From JAEEJA01 sp036343175 (GTDB lineage Bacteria; Bacillota; Clostridia; Lachnospirales; Lachnospiraceae): 20,080 nt of DNA. Made by a program: the position numbers and the translations under genes. The notes under the pieces are model-generated. The model saw nothing but the letters and a program-made list of their open reading frames with translations, searched no databases and had not been told where the DNA came from. Positions 1-7,782 of the stretch are shown piece by piece. Where the stretch lies: the NCBI GenBank assembly GCA_036343175.1, contig JAZASR010000034.1:1-20080 (forward strand), read 5' to 3'. Position 1 is the first letter of the stretch. Each line of letters starts with the position of its first letter.

Positions 1-2
1 CA

Positions 3-146
3 ACAAAAAATAAACTCACATTAATAGAACTTGTGAAATTCCATTCGTTACTGATGTTTGACATTGTAGATATGGACGAGGAAATTTCTGATGAACTCAA
101 GTCGGAAATTGATAAATACGGAGTGATCATTTATGAAAAAACTTGA
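3..146 (+). CDS. MNT-type nucleotidyltransferase, C-terminal end only (partial)
   Basis: Reading frame open from the window edge to a TGA at 144-146, giving about 47 residues. The tail contains an FDIVDMDEEI stretch and ends GVIIYEKT, which fits the C-terminus of small MntA/MNT-fold nucleotidyltransferases (typically ends like 'G.xIYE'). The catalytic GS...DxD part lies upstream of the window and cannot be checked. The stop overlaps the next start (133) by 14 bases, so the two genes are translationally coupled, the usual arrangement of MNT-HEPN pairs. In known MntA-HepT systems the nucleotidyltransferase is the antitoxin and AMPylates a tyrosine on HepT. The family call is inferred mainly from the partner and the overlap. 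Confidence 0.6.
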   Translation, partial: TKNKLTLIELVKFHSLLMFDIVDMDEEISDELKSEIDKYGVIIYEKT

Positions 147-492
147 CAATTTTTCAAACAGCCTTGCAGTATTGAAAAAAGCAAATTTTGATAATGCTGA
201 GAATGATGAAATATATCGCACAGGAATAATAGGTCAGTTCAATCTTTCATTTGAATTGTCATGGAAGGCATTGCAGGAAATATTAAGGCTTCATGGTGTG
301 GAAAAAGCCGGGACCGGTTCTTCGCGTGAAATAATACAGCTTGGCTATAAATTTGGCTTTATAAGTGATCCTGCGGTCTGGCTTTCAATGTTAAAAGGAC
401 GTAATAACTCTGTGCATGCCTATGATGAAGAAGTGCAGGGACATTTACTTTTGAGATCTCATACCCCAGCCATTCTTAATTTTATTTATTAA
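133..492 (+). CDS. hepT: HEPN-domain HepT-like protein (HI0074 nucleotidyltransferase-substrate-binding family)
   Basis: 119 residues, slightly short for the family. It has the hallmark FELSWKALQEIL helix of HI0074-type proteins and the HEPN motif R90-x4-H95 followed by Y97 (RNNSVHAY), the tyrosine that is AMPylated in characterised HepT proteins. HEPN proteins of this type are small all-alpha dimers. In MntA-HepT pairs they are RNase-type toxins silenced by the nucleotidyltransferase, although many HI0074 members have no proven toxicity. The gene overlaps the preceding nucleotidyltransferase by 14 bases. The C-terminus after Y97 is short (ends ILNFIY) and may lack the last helix turn. The region is AT-rich compared with genes further right, which fits acquisition by transfer. 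Confidence 0.75.
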   Translation: MKKLDNFSNSLAVLKKANFDNAENDEIYRTGIIGQFNLSFELSWKALQEILRLHGVEKAGTGSSREIIQLGYKFGFISDPAVWLSMLKGRNNSVHAYDEEVQGHLLLRSHTPAILNFIY

Positions 493-523
493 GCCTTTAA
501 CTAAATATATGACAATTTTATAC

Positions 524-552
524 TTGACAATCAAAAGTAATTAAATTATAAT
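524..552 (+). promoter_or_regulatory. Consensus sigma-A promoter
   Basis: TTGACA (524-529), 17-base spacer, TATAAT (547-552): both hexamers and the spacing match the consensus exactly. It lies about 90 bases upstream of the secreted-protein gene at 645 and probably drives it and the ABC transporter genes behind it. No terminator-like hairpin was seen between hepT and this promoter. Confidence 0.8.
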
Positions 553-571
553 TTTATATATTTGAATGCAT

Positions 572-638
572 GGAGAGCTTTTAATTGGGCGAGATTCGCT
601 TAATTTCAATAATTCTCCTGTTTTATTTTTTAGGAGGA
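572..638 (+). promoter_or_regulatory. Leader with possible RBS-sequestering pairing
   Basis: In the leader between the promoter at 524 and the ATG at 645, bases 613-619 (TTCTCCT) can pair with 632-638 (AGGAGGA), which covers the Shine-Dalgarno. The same bases 614-618 can instead pair with GGAGA at 572-576, freeing it. The two pairings exclude each other. Short complementary runs of this size also arise by chance. Confidence 0.3.
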
Positions 639-644
639 TGTATT

Positions 645-1028
645 ATGAAACGTTTTATTCCATTTTGTTTATTATCTCTATGTGCAATAGGGGCCTTTTT
701 CTCGATTAAGGATGCTAAAGCAACCTATACACCATATAATATGAACAATGAGATATTTATTACTTCATATTCAAATAACACAGATCATAAAAAAATAATA
801 TATGCAGGTACCAGGCCGACTGAAGGAAAAGGCGGTGTAATAATATCGATCAGAAAAGCCAATGGCGATGTCATGGCAGAAAAATTATTTTCATATTATG
901 CAGATGTTCCTATGATGTATCATCATATTGGAAGCGGACAGGTAAGAAATATCTATGTAAGGCCAAATCTTTATGGACAGACATGCAAGGGTAATGTTAA
1001 TCATTATATGCAGGATTCAGTAAATTGA
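645..1028 (+). CDS. Small secreted protein of unknown function
   Basis: 127 residues. The ATG at 645 is chosen because AGGAGG (632-637) stands 7 bases before it; the frame opens further up at a TTG (585) with no such site. Residues 1-26 are a clear signal peptide: K2-R3, a hydrophobic core, and an AKA cleavage site before T27. The mature part (about 101 residues) is polar and Tyr/Asn-rich, with one cysteine near the C-terminus. I do not recognise the family. Only 18 bases separate it from the large ABC permease, and the two share the consensus promoter at 524, so it is probably co-expressed with, and possibly handled by, the transporter. The architecture (small secreted protein, giant FtsX-like permease, ATPase) recalls bacteriocin loci of the lactococcin 972 kind, but I see no sequence match to that bacteriocin. 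Confidence 0.75.
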   Translation: MKRFIPFCLLSLCAIGAFFSIKDAKATYTPYNMNNEIFITSYSNNTDHKKIIYAGTRPTEGKGGVIISIRKANGDVMAEKLFSYYADVPMMYHHIGSGQVRNIYVRPNLYGQTCKGNVNHYMQDSVN

Positions 1029-1046
1029 TGGGAATGGAGATAAGGT

Positions 1047-4000
1047 ATGCAAAGAATAATATTATTGAAATTTTCAATGTCATATTGGAAAAATCATTTA
1101 ATGCGTCTTTTTTCCATACTCTTTATTCTGATTCTTGGCGCTGGCGCTTTATGCTGCGGTTCTTTATTTATCAGAAGTGAGAAATGTGCAAAGCTGGATT
1201 ATTACTATAACATGCTTGGTAATTATGACATTAAGGTAAATTCTGTTTCTCAGGATATCTATGACAGAATATCTGGTATTGATGGCATAGATAAAAGCGG
1301 AAAATATTATGAGATTGGAATGGCCTCAGGGAAGTTGTCACCAGCAAGACACATGGCAATTTCTTTCCCTGATGAACAGTCAAAGGAGCTTTACGGCATC
1401 TCATGTTATAAAGGATCATACCCTGAAAAAGATAATGAAATAGCACTTGATGTCAGTACAGCTAATAAATTAGGTATAGTGCCTGAGCCAGGACAGAAAG
1501 TTGAACTTACTATTGTTGATGATAAGGGTGAACCAATATCGGAAAATAAAGAATTTACTGTAACCGGCATTTATCAGCAGTCGTCGGATGGCTCTTTTGG
1601 CGGGTGGTTCAGGATGCCAAATAATCCTGAAATTATCGATGATTATAATCCTCCTGAAATAATCCTTTCCAGTGCATTTCTTAACTCCTGTGATACCAGT
1701 GATATGATGGTCACCTGTTTCTTCCAGAGAAAGAATATGGACACAGCAGAGTCAGATGAAGATGTCAAGCCTGTTAGTGGAGGAATACCGGAGGATGGTT
1801 CACAAAAAATATCTTCTGAGATATCACTTGCATTGGGGACAGAAGTCGATGCTTTGAAAAAAATTGATTATACGGAAAGCAGAACATATGTATATTCTGA
1901 TATTTTAGGCATGATGTACAAGTTTGCCCATCAATATGGATCAGTTAACATTGAAAATATGACGGATGCCATTAAAAGCGGTAAATCTCAGAAAGATTTT
2001 TATTCACAGATACTTATACCTGTTCTCTATCTTTTCATTTTCATCATATCTCTTGTATCTATAATTAATATAGTTAAAAATGTAGTTAGTGACTGTTCGT
2101 TTAATATCGGCATCATGAGAGGCGTTGGAATGAAGAAAGGCAGTTCCTTCTGGCTCATCATGACGATGTTTGTCCTGGTCATTATTCCCGGTATTATCCT
2201 CGGGCTGCTGGCAGGTTCAGGCGTTTATGTACTTATAATAAATATTTTAAATAAATATTACGGGCTTAACCTGGAGCTTGCTTTTAATTGTCCGGAGCTT
2301 GTAAAGCTGGTGACCTATGATCCATATATTTTTCCTGCTGCGGCTGTTCTTGTATCAGCTGTGATAGCTGTTATCCTGCCGGCACTTAAGATGACCGGAA
2401 TGACACCTCTATATCTTATGTCCGATGATCATAAGAATAGAAGATCATTCAGCAGAAAAAAACAGGTCGATGGCAGGAAAGCGATCAGCAGATCGACCAT
2501 ATGGGCAACAAGAAGCTGGAGAAGGCTGCTTGGCAGGAGACTTGCACTTAGCGATGTATCGTCGCTTATTATCATAATCCTTATTGCTTCTACTGCAGTA
2601 TTCGGCTATAGCTATTTCAGAATATATTCAAATATGCATATGATGGATGACTCGAATGAGACTTATAAAGAGCTTTCAGAAAAAGATGATTATATTGCTG
2701 AAAAATCATCTAATATCGGTGTACTGCCATACTCAGTTGAGAATCATCATGAATATGGGGTTTCCTTATCAAAGGCGGATGAAATATCAAAAGACAGCAA
2801 TGTAAAAGAAACATTTGGATATATTTTAAATAAATCAACAAGATTATCATATAAGGAAGTAAGCGAATCGAAAAAAGATCTGCTTGATGAATTCCAGCTC
2901 AATGCACAAAGACCTGATCCGGATTCGTACCCGGGCAAAGATTCAGATGAATATAAGCTTGATATGGCCGCATATGAATCGGGTAGAGCTCTGGAAGAGG
3001 GAACAGGCTATGATCCGTCAGACAACGTATATTCGGTACCGACAAAGGGAATGTCTGACAATGAGATCGAAGGACTGAAAAAATATATTAAAGCGGGAAC
3101 GATTGATGCTGACAAGATCCGGTCTGGCGAAGAGGTAATTATCGCCGTACCCGGGAAACTTGGTGATAAGGTGTTAAGTGCTTTTTCTCCCGGAGAGACA
3201 CTTCCTCTAAGCGATATAATATTAAGTCAGGAAGAGGAAGATTATGATCCTGTAAGCTTTGAAGGGTATGACTATGGACTGACACCTGTTTATCTGAAGA
3301 ATGTAAAGGTAGAAGACGGACATAAAATACCTGTTCATTCTTTTGCAGTTGGAAAAAGAAAAGACCTTATTACAAGAGTAGGAGCGATAGCGGTCATTGA
3401 TAATAAAGCTGATGTAAAAAAATATCTTTCGAAAACCTCAGATTATTATGCACCTACCTTTGGTATGACAATACCTGATTATAGCAGGCTGAAACCTGTA
3501 AATATTATTTGCGGATATTCAACATTCCAGAATTGGGGATTGCCTGATAAAAATCTGACATACTTCTCTGTAAAGCTAAAAGACAAGGGAAAAAACATTG
3601 ACAAACTATGGTATAGCCGCATGGCCGACTGTAAAGGAATGGTATTTACATCTACATCACAGAAAATGTCCCTTATCAATAATGAAAGGCGAAAGATCAT
3701 GGTAATATTCTATATCATGATCCTGTTAGTTATCGTTTCAGGAATGCTTTCTGTCAGTCTGAGCCTTTATACCAGGGGACGACTTCACGGAAAGGAGTTC
3801 TCATATATGAGAGCCCAGGGCATGAAGATATCCCAGATAGTCGGACTCATGATATATGAAAATCTGTACTATCCAATTATGGGAGTGCTGATATCACTGC
3901 TGCCGGTCGCACTTATGCAGAAGCTTCTGGTGACCATCAGGACCAATCTTCAAAGCGGCAGATGGAATCCTGACAATGACCTGAATGCCGGCCGCGGACT

Positions 4001-4175
4001 TCCGTGGTATATGGATCTTCCTTACAAACAGGACATTTTGAATGAGCATACTCTGCTGATAATGGCTTCAGTTCTTGTACTGTTAATGGTACTTCTGATT
4101 CTGGCAATGATTCCTCAGATATCATATCTTAAGAAGAGAAGCATCATAGATGAACTTGATGACACAAGTTTTTAA
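1047..4175 (+). CDS. Large two-module FtsX-like ABC transporter permease
   Basis: 1042 residues with eight predicted membrane segments at about 20-42, 322-345, 369-398, 427-448, 504-527, 884-908, 939-960 and 1001-1024. Two large hydrophilic regions (about 43-321 and 528-883) would lie outside the membrane. This is the duplicated 4+4 layout of FtsX/MacB-fold permeases, with segments 2-4 and 6-8 forming the two FtsX domains (MRGVGMKKG and MRAQGMKIS are matching cytoplasmic-loop motifs). Such permeases do not pump through a pore; they move peptides or lipoproteins, or transmit mechanical force to the extracytoplasmic side. The ATPase follows 38 bases on and the secreted protein precedes it, so substrate and transporter may be encoded together. 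Substrate cannot be told from sequence. A GGAG at about 1034 precedes the start. Confidence 0.88.
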   Translation: MQRIILLKFSMSYWKNHLMRLFSILFILILGAGALCCGSLFIRSEKCAKLDYYYNMLGNYDIKVNSVSQDIYDRISGIDGIDKSGKYYEIGMASGKLSPARHMAISFPDEQSKELYGISCYKGSYPEKDNEIALDVSTANKLGIVPEPGQKVELTIVDDKGEPISENKEFTVTGIYQQSSDGSFGGWFRMPNNPEIIDDYNPPEIILSSAFLNSCDTSDMMVTCFFQRKNMDTAESDEDVKPVSGGIPEDGSQKISSEISLALGTEVDALKKIDYTESRTYVYSDILGMMYKFAHQYGSVNIENMTDAIKSGKSQKDFYSQILIPVLYLFIFIISLVSIINIVKNVVSDCSFNIGIMRGVGMKKGSSFWLIMTMFVLVIIPGIILGLLAGSGVYVLIINILNKYYGLNLELAFNCPELVKLVTYDPYIFPAAAVLVSAVIAVILPALKMTGMTPLYLMSDDHKNRRSFSRKKQVDGRKAISRSTIWATRSWRRLLGRRLALSDVSSLIIIILIASTAVFGYSYFRIYSNMHMMDDSNETYKELSEKDDYIAEKSSNIGVLPYSVENHHEYGVSLSKADEISKDSNVKETFGYILNKSTRLSYKEVSESKKDLLDEFQLNAQRPDPDSYPGKDSDEYKLDMAAYESGRALEEGTGYDPSDNVYSVPTKGMSDNEIEGLKKYIKAGTIDADKIRSGEEVIIAVPGKLGDKVLSAFSPGETLPLSDIILSQEEEDYDPVSFEGYDYGLTPVYLKNVKVEDGHKIPVHSFAVGKRKDLITRVGAIAVIDNKADVKKYLSKTSDYYAPTFGMTIPDYSRLKPVNIICGYSTFQNWGLPDKNLTYFSVKLKDKGKNIDKLWYSRMADCKGMVFTSTSQKMSLINNERRKIMVIFYIMILLVIVSGMLSVSLSLYTRGRLHGKEFSYMRAQGMKISQIVGLMIYENLYYPIMGVLISLLPVALMQKLLVTIRTNLQSGRWNPDNDLNAGRGLPWYMDLPYKQDILNEHTLLIMASVLVLLMVLLILAMIPQISYLKKRSIIDELDDTSF

Positions 4176-4213
4176 ATAATATGGCAGGGAGTAAATTTAT
4201 AAGGAGAACAGCT

Positions 4214-4894
4214 ATGAATAATGATACAAAGATTTCAATAAAGGATCTCAGCAAGGTCTATAACATGAAGGGAACCCGGGTAAATGCGCTTGATCATGTG
4301 AATCTGGATATAGAGGGCGGAAAGTTCGTATCAGTTATTGGTAAGAGCGGCAGCGGCAAGTCTACACTTTTGCATATGATAGGGGGACTCGATAAGGCTA
4401 CCTCCGGAAGTATATTCATTGATGGTGAGGATATTACAAAGTATAAGGAAAAGAAGCTTACAAAATATCGCAGTCAGAAGATAGGATTTGTATTTCAGAA
4501 ATTCTGTCTGGTACCTGAACTCAATGTCTACGAAAACATAGTACTGCCCATACTTCTTGCAAAAAAGAAGGTAGACCGTGACCGGATCATGGAAATAGCT
4601 GAAAAGCTGGAGCTTAAAGACCGTCTGAAGCACAAGCCGGCGGAGCTCTCCGGTGGCCAGCAGCAGAGGACTGCTATAGCGCGTGCTCTTGCCAATGATC
4701 CCGAGATACTTCTTTGCGATGAGCCGACCGGCAATCTTGACAAAAAGACCTCTGAAGAGGTAATTGATCTTCTCGTGCATCTCAACAGGTACACAAAAAA
4801 GACATTGCTCATAGTTACCCATGACAATGATATAGCTTCGAAGGCTGATATTACATACGAGATAGTTGATGGAAAAGCCGGACTGAAGGCATGA
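4214..4894 (+). CDS. ABC transporter ATP-binding protein (MacB/LolD-type)
   Basis: 226 residues. The ATG at 4214 is preferred over the upstream ATG at 4181 because AAGGAGA (4201-4207) lies just before it and family homology begins at KISIKDL. All ATPase motifs are intact: Walker A GKSGSGKST (43-51), Q-loop in FVFQKF, signature LSGGQQQR (145-152), Walker B with D169-E170 (CDEPTGNLD), and H-loop H203 (VTHD). The PTGNLD form of Walker B and the overall length are typical of the MacB/LolD/FtsE branch that partners FtsX-like permeases. It energises the permease encoded just upstream. No clear intrinsic terminator follows; the next promoter starts at 4963. Confidence 0.93.
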   Translation: MNNDTKISIKDLSKVYNMKGTRVNALDHVNLDIEGGKFVSVIGKSGSGKSTLLHMIGGLDKATSGSIFIDGEDITKYKEKKLTKYRSQKIGFVFQKFCLVPELNVYENIVLPILLAKKKVDRDRIMEIAEKLELKDRLKHKPAELSGGQQQRTAIARALANDPEILLCDEPTGNLDKKTSEEVIDLLVHLNRYTKKTLLIVTHDNDIASKADITYEIVDGKAGLKA

Positions 4895-4962
4895 TCAAAG
4901 GTGTGAAAACTGCTCCTGATATTTTGCATCTGAAAAAAGTTTACTTATTTGTTAAAATTCTC

Positions 4963-4991
4963 TTGCATTCCGATAATTATGGTTGTATATT
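4963..4991 (+). promoter_or_regulatory. Sigma-A promoter for divIC-like gene
   Basis: TTGCAT (4963-4968), 17-base spacer, TATATT (4986-4991). It would start an RNA near 4998, leaving a leader of about 170 bases before the likely start at 5167. Within the leader, AAAACAC and GTGTTTT (about 5085-5110) can form a weak AT-rich hairpin; nothing else recognisable was seen there. Confidence 0.6.
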
Positions 4992-5166
4992 ATTAAAAGG
5001 TGATTTGTCTCAAAAGCCCTGTGGATGGGCGCTTGAGTGGGATATGTGATTTTTAAAAATGCACAATATATTGCGCAATTATTACAAAACACCACTACAT
5101 TTTGTGTTTTTTGTAAATTCTGCGCAAATGATTGTGGAGGCTTTGCAGGGGAAAGCAGGTGACGTT

Positions 5167-5475
5167 TTGGTCAGGAGAAGCAGCAGAAAGAAGCTTACGA
5201 AGTTTACTGTTATAGCATTGCTGGTACTTACTATCGCGGCTTGTTCTATATTAGGATACAGGACAGCGGCGCTTAAGGCGGAAGCTAAGCAGTATGAGAG
5301 GCAGCTCTCAGAGCTTAAGACTGAAAAAAAGCAGCTCGATGATAACAAAAAGAATATCGAAGAGTATAAGAAATATGTTAAGTCTGATGAGTTCGTGGAA
5401 AAGACGGCCAGACAGAAGCTGGGCCTCGTAAAGCCGGGTGAGATCGTGTTCGAACCGGATTCTTCTGATAATTAA
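5167..5475 (+). CDS. divIC: Septum formation initiator (DivIC/FtsB-like)
   Basis: About 102 residues from a TTG at 5167, which has AGGTGA 4 bases upstream. The frame is open further up to an ATG at 5059, but those residues look non-conserved and no upstream start has a well-placed Shine-Dalgarno, so the start is uncertain. Basic N-terminus (RRSSRKK), single membrane segment at about 13-31, then a coiled coil at about 34-65 rich in E/K/Q. It ends with FVEKTARQKLGLVKPGEIVF, the conserved DivIC/FtsB tail. The protein spans the membrane once and bridges FtsL and FtsQ/DivIB in the divisome. Its place just before tilS-hpt-ftsH matches the usual Firmicutes order, although the S1-domain gene often found there is absent. 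A strong terminator follows at 5488. Confidence 0.85.
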   Translation: MVRRSSRKKLTKFTVIALLVLTIAACSILGYRTAALKAEAKQYERQLSELKTEKKQLDDNKKNIEEYKKYVKSDEFVEKTARQKLGLVKPGEIVFEPDSSDN

Positions 5476-5487
5476 TGCACATAAGGG

Positions 5488-5527
5488 GATCGCTTTTTCA
5501 ACAATGTTGAACAGGCGGTCTTTTTTT
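5488..5527 (+). terminator. Rho-independent terminator after divIC
   Basis: GATCGC (5488-5493) pairs with GCGGTC (5515-5520) with one G-U. An inner TTCAAC-AAT-GTTGAA hairpin stacks inside it, and seven T follow (5521-5527). The tilS start is only 24 bases further, so tilS needs read-through or a promoter inside this region. Confidence 0.85.
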
Positions 5528-5550
5528 GACCTGTGAAAAAAGGAGCATTT

Positions 5551-7083
5551 ATGAACTTAATAGATAAAATCGCGGCATTTTCTGAAGAACATAAACTGCT
5601 TGAAAGGGGCGACACAGTTGTCGCAGGAATTTCAGGCGGATCAGACTCAGTGTTCCTCTTGCATTTCCTTAATGAAGTCAAAGAAAAATACCATTTGAAA
5701 ATAATTGCCGTTCATGTGAATCATATGCTTCGCGGCGCTGATGCCGACCGTGACATGGAGTTTACCAGGAAACTTACTTTAGAGTACGGCCTGATATTCG
5801 AACCATTTAAAGCTGATATCGGGAAGATGGCGGCTGAAGATAAGCTTACAGAAGAAGAAGCAGGTCGTATCTACAGATATTCCTGTTTTGATCAGGTCAT
5901 GAGAAAGTACAATGGCACGAAGACCGCCGTTGCGCACCATATGGATGATCAGGCTGAGACTGTACTTTTTCAGCTTTTACGCGGGTCGGCTCTGAAAGGT
6001 CTTTGCGGTATGCAGCCCCGAAAGGGAGTCATTATACGTCCTCTTTTATGTACTTCCAAGGACGAGATCAGGGATTATCTTAAGTCGCAGCATATGACCT
6101 GGTGTGAAGACAGTACTAATGATGAGAACGACCACAGCCGCAACAGGATAAGGAATGAGCTTCTTCCGTATATAGAAGAGAATCTTATGCCCCGCGCCAG
6201 GGAGCATATCTCGGAAACAGCTTTCCGTCTCCAGAAGGTCTATGAATATATCGATGCAGAAGCAGACCAGGCGTTTGAAAAGTGCGTATCCATTGAGAAG
6301 GATCATGAATATTTATCTGTTGATACTGATATTTTCAATTCCCTGCCTCAGGCTGTAAGGGATGAAGTTATTATTAAATGTCTGGAAAGGGTATGCGGCA
6401 GACGAAAGGATATAACTGGAAGGCATATCGAGGCCGCAGTTGATCTGGCTCTCGGCCGTGCCGGACGAAGTCTCTTCCTGCCTTATGGAATGCATGCGGT
6501 AAAGTTCTACGACAGCGTCCGCATATATCCCACTCAGGCAGACAGCATCGATGATTCCCCTCTTTATCTGAACGGACGTAAATGTCTGGATCTTACAGCA
6601 TATGATGGCAGACATATGACACTGAAATTTTCTATCATTGAAAAGGGCAGCCCTGAATATGACAGCATCCTCAGAATCGTTAAAGAACGGGCAAAAGGCG
6701 CAGGTAAGAAAAAGCAGGCCTGCGATGCTGTCGGTACAGGTAAGAAAAAGCAGGCCTGCGATGCTGTCGGTACAGGTAGTAAAAAGCAGACCTGTGATGC
6801 TGACGGTAGTTTTACAGAATATTTTGATTGTGATAATATAGGTAATCATTTATGCATGAGGCATAGCTTCCCTGAGGATACCATCATGTCGGGAAAGGTC
6901 AGGAAGAAGCTTTCGAGGCTCTTTATCGACTGCAAGGTGCCGGAGATGCTTCGAAGCCATGTCTGGATGCTTGCTGATGACAATGGTGTTATCTGTATAC
7001 CGGAGCTAAAGAAGACCGGGAGCAGCTATTATATTGGACCGCAGACTGTACGTATACTGAAGTTTAGTGCAGCTTTTGAATAA
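5551..7083 (+). CDS. tilS: tRNA(Ile)-lysidine synthetase TilS with internal 12-residue repeats
   Basis: 510 residues from the ATG at 5551, which has AGGAG 5 bases upstream; the GTG at 5533 lacks one. The PP-loop ATP-binding motif SGGSDS is at residues 28-33, followed by the family landmarks VHVNHMLRG, EEAGRIYRYS and AHHMDDQAETVLFQLLRGS. A TilS C-terminal domain (KVPEMLRSHVWMLAD to the end) closes the protein. The enzyme attaches lysine to C34 of the CAU-anticodon tRNA-Ile, changing it to lysidine so that it reads AUA, and is essential in most bacteria. It is longer than usual (about 430-470). The excess lies in the linker before the C-terminal domain, where residues 383-418 are three copies of a 12-residue unit rich in Gly, Lys and Cys. 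The frame stays open, so the gene looks functional. Confidence 0.95.
   Translation: MNLIDKIAAFSEEHKLLERGDTVVAGISGGSDSVFLLHFLNEVKEKYHLKIIAVHVNHMLRGADADRDMEFTRKLTLEYGLIFEPFKADIGKMAAEDKLTEEEAGRIYRYSCFDQVMRKYNGTKTAVAHHMDDQAETVLFQLLRGSALKGLCGMQPRKGVIIRPLLCTSKDEIRDYLKSQHMTWCEDSTNDENDHSRNRIRNELLPYIEENLMPRAREHISETAFRLQKVYEYIDAEADQAFEKCVSIEKDHEYLSVDTDIFNSLPQAVRDEVIIKCLERVCGRRKDITGRHIEAAVDLALGRAGRSLFLPYGMHAVKFYDSVRIYPTQADSIDDSPLYLNGRKCLDLTAYDGRHMTLKFSIIEKGSPEYDSILRIVKERAKGAGKKKQACDAVGTGKKKQACDAVGTGSKKQTCDADGSFTEYFDCDNIGNHLCMRHSFPEDTIMSGKVRKKLSRLFIDCKVPEMLRSHVWMLADDNGVICIPELKKTGSSYYIGPQTVRILKFSAAFE
6697..6804 (+). repeat. Three tandem 36-bp repeats inside tilS
   Basis: Copies at 6697-6732, 6733-6768 and 6769-6804. 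Copies 1 and 2 differ at 2 of 36 positions; copies 2 and 3 differ at 5. Each encodes a 12-residue unit of the form GTGKKKQACDAV, so changes in copy number keep the frame. Copies 1 and 2 contain the 10-bp palindrome GCAGGCCTGC. Confidence 0.95.
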
Positions 7084-7107
7084 TAAGTCATTTTCATGCA
7101 TCAAAAG

Positions 7108-7116
7108 TGATACTAT
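7108..7116 (+). promoter_or_regulatory. Possible extended -10 promoter for hpt
   Basis: TG-A-TACTAT (7108-7116) in the 100-base gap between tilS and hpt fits an extended -10 element. No good -35 hexamer is seen at the expected distance, so this is tentative. Confidence 0.3.
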
Positions 7117-7183
7117 AAGGTCAGCTTCAGGTTATTATGATGCAAGCTTTCCTGAATATAATATATTAACTTTGGAGGCCGAA

Positions 7184-7699
7184 ATGGATTCTAAATTAGA
7201 AGTACTCATTAGCGAGGAAGATGTGGACAGAAAGTTTGATGAACTTGCCGGGGAGCTTACGCGCGATTATGAGGGTAAGACCGTTAATGTTATATGTATA
7301 CTTAAGGGCGGGGTCTACTGCGTCTGCGAGATCACCAGAAGGATGAAAGTGCCTGTGACACTTGATTTCATGGAGGCTTCAAGCTATGGCAGCTCCACTA
7401 CTCATGGTGACCTGATCATTAAGAAGGACCTGTCCATGGGCATTGAAGGCAAGGACTGTCTGATCATCGAGGATATTATCGATTCCGGCAACACTCTCTA
7501 TCTGCTTAAGAAGAAGCTTCTGGAGAGAAAGCCTGCATCCCTTAAGATCTGCGCGTTTTTAAATAAGCCTGAGCGCAGGGAGGTTGATCTCCCTATCGAA
7601 TACAAGGGATTCGACATACCTGACAGGTTCGTTGTCGGCTGCGGCATGGACTATGCCGAGAAGTACAGGAATCTTCCATATATTGGAGTCATTCAATAA
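7184..7699 (+). CDS. hpt: Hypoxanthine phosphoribosyltransferase
   Basis: 171 residues from the ATG at 7184, with TGGAGG just upstream (7173-7178). The frame extends back to an ATG at 7067 inside the end of tilS, but that start has no ribosome site and would add a non-conserved tail. The PRPP-binding motif EDIIDSGNT starts at E96-D97. The family markers CILKGGVYCVCEI, SSYGSSTTHGD and FVVGCGMDYAEKYRNLPYIGV are all present, the last being the purine-binding and C-terminal loop. The enzyme makes IMP (or GMP) from hypoxanthine (or guanine) and PRPP in purine salvage. The tilS-hpt-ftsH order is conserved across Firmicutes. Full length, nothing missing. Confidence 0.95.
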   Translation: MDSKLEVLISEEDVDRKFDELAGELTRDYEGKTVNVICILKGGVYCVCEITRRMKVPVTLDFMEASSYGSSTTHGDLIIKKDLSMGIEGKDCLIIEDIIDSGNTLYLLKKKLLERKPASLKICAFLNKPERREVDLPIEYKGFDIPDRFVVGCGMDYAEKYRNLPYIGVIQ

Positions 7700-7782
7700 A
7701 TAAGCTCTGTTGACAGGCAGTTTTCTTTTATGAAAGTGCCTTGATCATATCGACCTGTGATCCGCATTGCTTTTCAAGTAAC

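Noticed and set aside
645..1028. Lactococcin 972-type bacteriocin precursor
   Set aside because: Gene order is suggestive, but the mature sequence lacks the aromatic SYYNFW-like end and other lactococcin 972 features, so no name was given.
4181..4213. Upstream ATG for the ABC ATPase
   Set aside because: No ribosome site before it; AAGGAGA directly precedes the ATG at 4214, where homology begins.
5059..5166. Upstream ATG start giving a 138-residue DivIC-like protein
   Set aside because: The added N-terminus looks non-conserved, no start there has a well-placed Shine-Dalgarno, and the shorter form has the usual family length. The TTG at 5167 remains uncertain.
5533..5550. Upstream GTG start for tilS (5533)
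   Set aside because: It has no ribosome site and falls just after the terminator; the ATG at 5551 has AGGAG at good spacing and matches the family start.
6697..6804. CRISPR-like repeats in tilS
   Set aside because: The repeats are directly adjacent with no spacers, in frame, and inside a coding gene.
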